Assembly (NCBI RefSeq): GCF_001665605.1
Contig: NZ_LZSV01000024.1
Span: 175,812-239,811 of the forward strand
Direction: 5' to 3'
Length of the DNA: 64,000 nt
Source of the DNA: Mycobacterium sp. 852014-50255_SCH5639931
GTDB taxonomy: Bacteria > Actinomycetota > Actinomycetes > Mycobacteriales > Mycobacteriaceae
The first letter of the stretch is position 1, and every line of letters begins with the position of its first letter. Positions 56,124 through 64,000 of the stretch are shown here, piece by piece. A program made the translations under genes and the position numbers. The notes under the pieces are model-generated. The model did not search any database. It was not told the origin of the DNA and worked only from the letters and a program-made list of their open reading frames with translations.

Positions 56124-57641
56124 GTGGCGGAAGAGAGTCGCGGGCAACGCGGGTCGGGGTATGGCCTCGGGTTGTCGACGCGGACCCAGGTGACCGGCTA
56201 CCAGTTCCTCGCTCGCCGCACCGCAATGGCGCTCACCCGTTGGCGCGTCCGCATGGAGGTCGAGCCGGGACGCCGCCAGACTCTGGCCGTGGTGGCCTCG
56301 GTGTCGGCGGCGCTGGTGATCTGCCTGGGCGCGCTGCTCTACTCGTTCCTCAGCCCGGCGGGCCAGGTCGGTGATTCGCCGATCATCGCCGATCGCGACT
56401 CCGGCGCGCTGTATGTCCGTGTGGGCGACAAGCTGTACCCGGCGCTGAACCTGGCGTCGGCGCGGCTGATCACCGGCCGCCCGGACAATCCGCACCTGGT
56501 CAAGTCCAACCAGATCGCCACGCTGCCGCGCGGCCCAATGGTGGGCATCCCGGGTGCGCCGTCGAACTTCCACCCCTCGAGTCCGTCCACGTCGTCGTGG
56601 CTGGTGTGCGACACCGTCGGAACCTCGACCGGGGTCAGCGCTCCGTCCGGGGTGACGGTGACCGTCATCGACGGGAACCCAGACCTCAGCAACCACCGGC
56701 ACGTGCTGAACGGGTCGGACGCCGTGGTGCTGAGCTACGGCGGCGACGCGTGGGTGATCCGCGAGGGACGCCGGTCGCGCATCGACGCGACGAACCGTTC
56801 GGTGCTGCTGCCGCTTGGCCTGACGCCCGAGCAGGTGGGCCAGGCGAAGCCCATGAGCCGCGCCCTGTTCGACGCGTTGCCGGTGGGCCCCGAACTGACC
56901 GTGCCGCAGGTGCAGAACGCGGGCGCCGCCGCCTCGTTCCCGAATGCCCCCGGCCCGATCGGCACGGTGATCGTCACGCCGCAAATCAGTGGGCCGCAAC
57001 AATATTCGCTGGTGCTGGCCGACGGCGTGCAGACGCTGCCGCCGTTGGTGGCCCAGATCCTGCAAAATGCCGGTCCCGGCAACACCAAACCGGTGACCGT
57101 GGAACCGTCCGCCCTGGCGAAGATGCCCGTGGTCAACAAGCTGGACCTGTCCTCCTACCCGGACGCCCCGCTCAACGTGGCGGACATCCGCGAGAACCCG
57201 TCGACCTGCTGGTGGTGGCAGAAGACGTCCGGGGAGAACCGGGCCCGCATCCAGGTCGTGTCCGGCGCGACGATTCCGGTCGCGGCTAAGGACGAGAACA
57301 GGGTGGTGTCGCTGGTCAAGGCCGACACCACCGGTCGCGAAGCCGACCAGGTCTTCTTCGGTCCCGACTACGGGAACTTCGTAGCCGTCACCGGCAACGA
57401 CCCCGGCGCCAAGACGACGGAATCGCTGTGGTGGCTGACGGACGCGGGCGCCCGGTTCGGGGTCGACGACACCCGGGACGTGCGTGAGGCGCTGGGCCTG
57501 AAGACGAAACCGAGCCTGGTGCCGTGGGTGGCGCTGCGGCTGCTCCCACAAGGCCCGACCCTCTCGCGGGCGGATGCACTCGTGGAGCACGACACCCTAC
57601 CGATGGATATGTCCCCTGCAGAATTGGCGGTACCTAAGTGA
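56124..57641 (+). CDS. eccB5: ESX-5 secretion system component EccB5
   Basis: A 505-residue core protein of the type VII secretion membrane complex. The N-terminal RTQVTGYQFLARRTAMALTR is the EccB signature, with one membrane helix at about residues 52-76. The periplasmic part has the repeat-like R domains and a conserved Cys pair (LVCDTVG; STCWWWQ). GTG start. The stop overlaps eccC5 (GTGA). The ESX-5 identity comes from length, flanking malQ/cyp143/PPE and resemblance to Rv1782. Confidence 0.96.
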   Translation: MAEESRGQRGSGYGLGLSTRTQVTGYQFLARRTAMALTRWRVRMEVEPGRRQTLAVVASVSAALVICLGALLYSFLSPAGQVGDSPIIADRDSGALYVRVGDKLYPALNLASARLITGRPDNPHLVKSNQIATLPRGPMVGIPGAPSNFHPSSPSTSSWLVCDTVGTSTGVSAPSGVTVTVIDGNPDLSNHRHVLNGSDAVVLSYGGDAWVIREGRRSRIDATNRSVLLPLGLTPEQVGQAKPMSRALFDALPVGPELTVPQVQNAGAAASFPNAPGPIGTVIVTPQISGPQQYSLVLADGVQTLPPLVAQILQNAGPGNTKPVTVEPSALAKMPVVNKLDLSSYPDAPLNVADIRENPSTCWWWQKTSGENRARIQVVSGATIPVAAKDENRVVSLVKADTTGREADQVFFGPDYGNFVAVTGNDPGAKTTESLWWLTDAGARFGVDDTRDVREALGLKTKPSLVPWVALRLLPQGPTLSRADALVEHDTLPMDMSPAELAVPK

Positions 57642-60600
57642 AACGCGGGTTTGCGCGGCCGACACCGGAGAAGCCTCCGGTCATCAAGCCGGAGAACATC
57701 GTCCTTCCGACGCCCCTGAGCATTCCGCCGCCGGAGGGCAAGCCCTGGTGGCTGATCGTGGTCGGCGTCGTGGTGGTCGGCCTACTGATCGGCATGGTCG
57801 CCATGACCTTCGCCAGCGGCTCACACGTGTTCGGCGGCGCCGGGTCGATCTTCCCGATCTTCATGATCGGTGGTGTCGCGATGATGATGTTCGGCGGCCG
57901 GTTCGGCGGTCAGCAGCAGATGAGCCGGCCCAAGCTGGACGCGATGCGCGCCCAGTTCATGCTGATGCTGGACATGCTGCGCGAGACCGCCCACGAGTCG
58001 GCGGACAGCATGGACGCCAACTACCGGTGGTACCACCCGGCGCCCACGACGCTTGCCGCCGCGGTGGGGTCGTCGCGGATGTGGGAACGCAAGCCCGACG
58101 GCAAGGACCTGAACTTCGGTGTGGTGCGGGTCGGCGTCGGCATGACGCGTCCCGAGGTGACCTGGGGTGAGCCCCAGAACATGCCGACCGACATCGAGCT
58201 CGAGCCGGTGACGGGTAAGGCGCTGCAGGAATTCGGGCGCTACCAAAGCGTCGTCTACAACCTGCCCAAGATGATCTCGCTGCTCGTCGAACCCTGGTAC
58301 ACGCTCGACGGGGAGCGGGAGCAGGTCCTGGGACTGATGCGGGCGATCATCTGCCAGCTGGCGTTCTCGCACGGCCCGGACCACGTGCAGATGGTCGTCG
58401 TCACCGCGGATCTGGACGAGTGGGACTGGGTGAAGTGGCTTCCGCACTTCGGTGACCCGCGCCGTCAGGACGCCGCCGGGAACGCTCGGATGGTCTACAG
58501 CTCGGTGCGCGAGTTCGCCGCCGAGCAGGCCGAATTGTTCGCCGGACGTGGCTCTTTCACGCCCCGGCACGCGAGTTCGTCGGCGCAGACTCCGACGCCC
58601 CACACGGTGATCGTCGCCGACGTCGTCGACCCCCAGTGGGAGTACGTGATCAGCTCCGAAGGCGTCGACGGCGTGACGTTCTTCGACCTGAGCGGCTCCT
58701 CGATGTGGACGGCTGTCCCCGAGCGCACCTTGCGCTTCGACGACAAGGGAGTCATCGAGGCGCTGCCCCGCGACCGCGACACCTGGATGGTGATCGACGA
58801 GAAGCCGTGGTTCTTCGCGCTCACGGACCACATCAGCATCGCGGAGGCGGAGGAATTCGCCCAGGCGGTGGCCCGCTGGCGGCTCGCCGAGGCGTACGAA
58901 GAGATCGGTCAGCGGGTCGCCCACATCGGCGCCCGAGACATCATGGCCTACTACGGAATCGACGATCCGGGCCGCATCGACTTCGAGTCGTTGTGGGGCA
59001 GCCGCAACGACTCGATGGGCCGGTCGCGCTTGCGGGCACCGTTCGGTGTTCGTTCCGACAACGGCGAGCTGCTGTTCTTGGACATGAAGTCTCTCGACGA
59101 GGGCGGTGACGGCCCGCACGGCGTCATGTCCGGTACGACCGGTTCCGGTAAATCGACCCTGGTGCGAACCGTGATCGAGTCGCTGATGCTCAGCCACCCG
59201 CCGGAAGAGCTGCAGTTCGTGCTGGCCGACCTCAAGGGTGGGTCGGCGGTCAAGCCGTTCGCCGGGGTACCGCACGTGTCGCGGATCATCACCGACCTGG
59301 AAGAGGACCAGGCGCTCATGGAGCGCTTCCTCGACGCCCTCTGGGGCGAGATCGCCCGGCGCAAGGCGATCTGCGACAGCGCCGGTGTCGACGACGCCAA
59401 GGAGTACAACTCGGTCCGCCTCAGGATGCGGGCACGCGGCCAGGACATGGCGCCGCTGCCGATGCTCGTGGTGGTCATCGACGAGTTCTACGAATGGTTC
59501 CGCATCATGCCGACCGCGGTCGACGTGCTCGACTCGATCGGCCGGCAGGGCCGCGCCTACTGGATCCACCTGATGATGGCGTCGCAGACCATCGAAAGCC
59601 GCGCCGAAAAGCTCATGGAGAACATGGGTTACCGGCTGGTGCTGAAGGCGCGCACCGCCGGTGCGGCGCAGGCCGCCGGTGTTCCGAACGCCGTGAACCT
59701 GCCGGCGCAGGCGGGTCTGGGCTACTTCCGGCGCAGCCTGGAGGACATCGTCCGGTTCCAGGCCGAGTTCCTGTGGCGGGACTACTTTCCCCGCGGACTC
59801 ACCGATGACGGCGAGGAAGCGCCCGCGTTGGTGCACAGCATCGATTACGTTCGCCCGCAACTGTTTACCAACTCGTTCACCCCGCTGGAGGTGAGCGTGG
59901 GCGGACCGGACCTCACGCCGGCCGCCATCACGAATGGCGAGACGCTGGGAGGCGACGGCCTGCCGCGCGATGACGACGACGTCGAGGGCATCCGGGTTCC
60001 GAAGGTCGGCACGGTCATCATCGATCAGCTGCGCAAGATCGACTTCGAGCCGTACCGGCTGTGGCAACCGCCGCTCAACCGGCCGATCCCCATCGACGAA
60101 TTGGTCGACCGGTTCCTCGGCCACCCGTGGCAGGAGGACTACGGCACGGCCCGCGACCTGGTCTTCCCGATCGGGATCATCGACCGTCCGTTCAAGCACG
60201 ACCAGCCGCCGTGGACGGTCGACACCTCGGGTCCGGGCGCCAACGTCCTGATCCTGGGCGCCGGTGGTTCGGGCAAGACCACGGCCCTGCAGACCCTGAT
60301 CTGCTCGGCCGCGCTGACCCACACCCCCGAGCAGGTCCAGTTCTACTGCCTGGCCTACAGCAGCACCGCGCTGACCACCGTCGCCCGGCTGCCGCACGTG
60401 GGTGAGGTGGCCGGCCCGACCGATCCGTACGGCGTGCGCCGGACGGTGGCCGAGCTGCTGGCGCTGGTGCGGCAGCGGAAGAGCACCTTCCTCGAGTACG
60501 GGATCGCCTCGATGGAGGTCTTCCGGCGCCGCAAGTTCGGCGGTGAGCCCGGCCCGGTTCCCAACGACGGGTTCGGCGACGTCTACCTGGTGGTCGACAA

Positions 60601-61807
60601 CTACCGGGCGCTGGCCGAAGAGAACGAGGTGCTGATCGAGCAGGTGAACCTGATCATCAACCAGGGCCCCTCGTTCGGGGTCCACGTGATAGTCACCGCG
60701 GACCGCGAATCCGAGCTGCGGCCCCCGGTGCGCAGCGGCTTCGGCTCCCGGGTCGAATTGCGGCTGGCGGCCGTGGAAGACGCCAAACTGGTGCGGTCCC
60801 GCTTCGCCAAGGACGTTCCGGTCAAGCCGGGCCGCGGCATGGTCGCGGTCAACTACGTCCGACTGGACTCCGACCCGCAGGCCGGTCTGCACACGTTGGT
60901 GGCCCGGCCCGCGCTCGCCACCACAGCCGGCTACGTGTTCGAGTCCGACAGCGTCATCGACGCGGTCAGTCGTCTCACGAGCGGCCAGGCCCCGCCGGTG
61001 CGCCGGCTCCCCGCCCGGTTCGACGTGGAGCAGCTGCGCGAGTTGGCCGCGCGGGACACCCGCCAAGGGGTCGGCGCGGGCGGAATCGCCTGGGCCATCT
61101 CCGAATTGGATTTGTCGCCGGTCTACCTCAACTTCGCCGAGAATGCGCACCTGATGGTGACGGGTCGACGCGAATGTGGGCGCACCACCACGCTGGCCAC
61201 CATCATGAGCGAAATCGGCAGGCTGTACGCACCGGGAGCCAGCAGCGCACCCCCGCCACCGGCCGGCCAGCCGTCGGCACAGGTGTGGCTGGTGGACCCA
61301 CGACGTCAGCTGCTGACCACACTGGGCCCGGACTACGTCGAGAAGTTCGCGTACAACCTCGACGGCGTCCAGGCGATGATGGGCGAGCTGGCAGCCGTCC
61401 TGGCCGGACGCGAACCGCCGCCCGGCCTGTCCGCGGAAGAGTTGTTGTCGCGGTCGTGGTGGAGCGGCCCGGAGATCTTCCTGATCGTCGACGACATCCA
61501 GCAGCTGCCGGCCGGATTCGATTCGCCGCTGCACAAGGCCGCGCCGTGGGTGACCCGGGCCGCCGACGTCGGGTTGCACGTGCTGGTGACGCGCACCTTC
61601 GGTGGCTGGTCTTCGGCGGGCAGCGACCCGATGTTGCGGGCCCTGGCCCAGGCGAACGCGCCGTTGCTGGTGATGGACGCCGACCCGGACGAGGGATTCA
61701 TCCGCGGAAAGATGAAGGGTGGCCCGCTGCCCCGCGGTCGAGGCCTGCTGATGGCCGAGGACACCGGCGTGTTCGTACAGGTCGCGGCGACGGAGTTGCG
61801 CAAGTAA
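57638..61807 (+). CDS. eccC5: ESX-5 secretion ATPase EccC5
   Basis: A 1389-residue FtsK/SpoIIIE-type ATPase that drives type VII secretion. Two membrane helices lie at about residues 29-50 and 58-80, then a degenerate ATPase-like domain. Walker A motifs are GTTGSGKST (499-507), GAGGSGKT (874-881) and a third, altered GRRECGRTT (1176-1184), where Arg replaces Lys. VVVIDEFYEW is the Walker B of domain 1. It is one chain, as in ESX-5 where eccC is not split. The GTG overlaps the eccB5 stop. Confidence 0.97.
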   Translation: MKRGFARPTPEKPPVIKPENIVLPTPLSIPPPEGKPWWLIVVGVVVVGLLIGMVAMTFASGSHVFGGAGSIFPIFMIGGVAMMMFGGRFGGQQQMSRPKLDAMRAQFMLMLDMLRETAHESADSMDANYRWYHPAPTTLAAAVGSSRMWERKPDGKDLNFGVVRVGVGMTRPEVTWGEPQNMPTDIELEPVTGKALQEFGRYQSVVYNLPKMISLLVEPWYTLDGEREQVLGLMRAIICQLAFSHGPDHVQMVVVTADLDEWDWVKWLPHFGDPRRQDAAGNARMVYSSVREFAAEQAELFAGRGSFTPRHASSSAQTPTPHTVIVADVVDPQWEYVISSEGVDGVTFFDLSGSSMWTAVPERTLRFDDKGVIEALPRDRDTWMVIDEKPWFFALTDHISIAEAEEFAQAVARWRLAEAYEEIGQRVAHIGARDIMAYYGIDDPGRIDFESLWGSRNDSMGRSRLRAPFGVRSDNGELLFLDMKSLDEGGDGPHGVMSGTTGSGKSTLVRTVIESLMLSHPPEELQFVLADLKGGSAVKPFAGVPHVSRIITDLEEDQALMERFLDALWGEIARRKAICDSAGVDDAKEYNSVRLRMRARGQDMAPLPMLVVVIDEFYEWFRIMPTAVDVLDSIGRQGRAYWIHLMMASQTIESRAEKLMENMGYRLVLKARTAGAAQAAGVPNAVNLPAQAGLGYFRRSLEDIVRFQAEFLWRDYFPRGLTDDGEEAPALVHSIDYVRPQLFTNSFTPLEVSVGGPDLTPAAITNGETLGGDGLPRDDDDVEGIRVPKVGTVIIDQLRKIDFEPYRLWQPPLNRPIPIDELVDRFLGHPWQEDYGTARDLVFPIGIIDRPFKHDQPPWTVDTSGPGANVLILGAGGSGKTTALQTLICSAALTHTPEQVQFYCLAYSSTALTTVARLPHVGEVAGPTDPYGVRRTVAELLALVRQRKSTFLEYGIASMEVFRRRKFGGEPGPVPNDGFGDVYLVVDNYRALAEENEVLIEQVNLIINQGPSFGVHVIVTADRESELRPPVRSGFGSRVELRLAAVEDAKLVRSRFAKDVPVKPGRGMVAVNYVRLDSDPQAGLHTLVARPALATTAGYVFESDSVIDAVSRLTSGQAPPVRRLPARFDVEQLRELAARDTRQGVGAGGIAWAISELDLSPVYLNFAENAHLMVTGRRECGRTTTLATIMSEIGRLYAPGASSAPPPPAGQPSAQVWLVDPRRQLLTTLGPDYVEKFAYNLDGVQAMMGELAAVLAGREPPPGLSAEELLSRSWWSGPEIFLIVDDIQQLPAGFDSPLHKAAPWVTRAADVGLHVLVTRTFGGWSSAGSDPMLRALAQANAPLLVMDADPDEGFIRGKMKGGPLPRGRGLLMAEDTGVFVQVAATELRK

Positions 61808-61839
61808 GACGGAATGCCGCTGCGTTGGGGTTGGCTGGA

Positions 61840-63027
<1,188 letters not shown>

Positions 63028-63232
63028 CTATCTTGATCTGCTCACCGCTGCGGCGGGGGCGTCGTCGGCACCGTTTCCAGCCGGCACACCAATATCGCAT
63101 GTGTCGCAAAGGGACACGAATCCGACCGCTGGTCGGGAGCGGCGTTTACAGCGCCCGGCCCCGCCCGGCGAGTATCTTCTACACTTCAACGAGCGGCTGA
63201 TATCCGTCTGGATTGTTTCGCGGAACCGGTAG

Positions 63233-63439
<207 letters not shown>

Positions 63440-63486
63440 CAGCACAACGCTCCAGGGCGGCGAACCGCGTTGTAAGCAAACCCCGG

Positions 63487-63570
63487 ATGAACAATCAGTT
63501 GCCAGAAATGAACGGCGGCCGACGGGGAGTGAACAGTGGCTGGCCTGGAATGAACAGTTGGCATCGCGTA
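63487..63570 (+). repeat. Four tandem 21-bp repeats
   Basis: The hexamer (A/G)TGAAC recurs at 63487, 63508, 63529 and 63550, exactly 21 bp apart. Each is preceded by GA or GGA and three are followed by A and a G/T-rich AGTTG/AGTGG part. The units are diverged elsewhere. Because 21 is a multiple of three they also form a seven-codon repeat in a 33-codon frame (63487-63588) beginning MNNQLPE. The repeat may be a DNA-binding array or the remnant of an element end. Confidence 0.6.
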
Positions 63571-63605
63571 TCGGCGTGCCCGCGATAACGAACTAATCTC
63601 ATGGA

Positions 63606-63641
63606 CGAGCGACAGTTCGGGTAGACGTGAACTGTCGCTCG
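63606..63641. promoter_or_regulatory. Large hairpin between ferredoxin and PPE genes
   Basis: Perfect 13-bp arms CGAGCGACAGTTC and GAACTGTCGCTCG enclose a 10-base loop. No T-run follows, so it is not a standard intrinsic terminator. It could stop transcription from the ferredoxin gene, be an operator, or be the terminal structure of an element. Confidence 0.55.
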
Positions 63642-63885
63642 GTTGCTGACAGCAGGGGATCAATCGAGGCTAAAGGTGCACGTTGTTCCTGACCGGGCGT
63701 CCGAGAAGCGTGGTGCGAGACCACATTTGGGTGCCGGGCATGGGATCGGCAGGATGCGCCGGCCAGCCCGCCGACTGGGGTGGCAGACCGAGAGGTCTGA
63801 GTCGGTGATTCCGGGCGGTCAGCGACCTACGGGTGGCAATTGCTTACGAAGCCGTGACCACGGCCACCACTGATCCGATGCGACT

Positions 63886-63909
63886 GCCGCGATCGCCAGC
63901 GATCGCGGC
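63886..63909. promoter_or_regulatory. 24-bp near-perfect palindrome in the PPE leader
   Basis: Arms GCCGCGATCGC and GCGATCGCGGC (11 bp) are separated by CA. It contains two GCGATCGC octamers 10 bp apart, ends 6 bp before the Shine-Dalgarno GAGGAG and 16 bp before the PPE start. It could be an operator or a leader hairpin. Confidence 0.5.
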
Positions 63910-63925
63910 CAACTGAGGAGAACAG

Positions 63926-64000
63926 GTGTTTGACTTCGGGGCGTTACCGCCGGAGGTTAATTCCGGTCGGATGTATGCGGGTCCGGGTTCGGGGCCGTTG
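63926..64000 (+). CDS. PPE family protein, 5' end only
   Basis: Twenty-five codons from a GTG, cut by the window edge. They read MFDFGALPPEVNSGRMYAGP followed by GSGPL, the invariant PPE N-terminus. Shine-Dalgarno GAGGAG is 5 bases upstream. Position after the ferredoxin corresponds to the ppe25 group of the ESX-5 locus. PPE proteins pair with PE proteins and are exported by ESX-5. Confidence 0.9.
   Translation, partial: MFDFGALPPEVNSGRMYAGPGSGPL

Overview
The window is chromosomal DNA of a GC-rich, slow-growing-type Mycobacterium, most likely a non-tuberculous species. Evidence is the codon bias, GTG/TTG starts, mycofactocin-coupled SDRs, a WS/DGAT acyltransferase, a 13E12-type HNH protein, and the right end, where malQ, eccB5, eccC5, cyp143, a 3Fe-4S ferredoxin and a PPE gene follow in the order known from the M. 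tuberculosis ESX-5 locus. The assignment rests on recalled gene order; no database was searched.

Layout. (1) 1-6 kb: methyltransferase, nitronate monooxygenase, arylsulfatase, flavin monooxygenase, a small exported protein and a SecD-like lipoprotein. (2) 6.1-14.5 kb: a TetR gene, then a tightly packed operon of P450, mycofactocin-type SDR, crotonase-fold protein, two-domain CaiB CoA-transferase, SDR and an APH-fold protein. Two near-identical 16-bp elements precede the TetR gene and the P450 gene. (3) 14.5-21.4 kb, minus strand: an HNH protein, then TetR, P450, amidohydrolase and two M24 peptidase-fold proteins, one of which has lost its metal ligands. (4) 21.5-30.4 kb: F420-type reductase, membrane and lipoproteins, a SigF-family sigma factor with a coupled leader peptide, SDR, tandem YbjQ-like protein, cutinase, TetR genes and a methyltransferase. 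(5) 30.5-41.5 kb: a catabolic locus. An eight-gene minus-strand operon (SDR, E1-alpha, E1-beta, stand-alone lipoyl protein, crotonase, acyl-CoA ligase, Rieske oxygenase, FAD dehydrogenase) lies between a second crotonase gene and a divergent CaiB transferase. (6) 41.6-49.2 kb: WS/DGAT, a stand-alone ANTAR protein, an IclR regulator divergent from a putative bicovalent flavin oxidase and a PhlG-like hydrolase, then Rv1779c- and Rv1780-like genes. (7) 49.3-53.5 kb: a block I do not recall between Rv1780 and malQ in M. tuberculosis (SRPBCC protein, UsfY-like protein, cytochrome b/molybdopterin fusion, SnoaL-like protein, LLM oxidoreductase). (8) 53.5-64 kb: malQ and the start of ESX-5.

The strongest candidate for an undescribed system is the 31-41 kb operon. 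It pairs a thiamine-dependent E1 with a lipoyl carrier but encodes no E2 acyltransferase and no E3 here, alongside Rieske, FAD, CoA-ligase and mycofactocin-type enzymes. Other signals worth attention are the active/degenerate M24 pair, the sigma-factor leader with its Shine-Dalgarno in a hairpin loop, paired IclR operators, a homopolymer frameshift at the amidohydrolase start, and a repeat/hairpin/palindrome array in front of the PPE gene.
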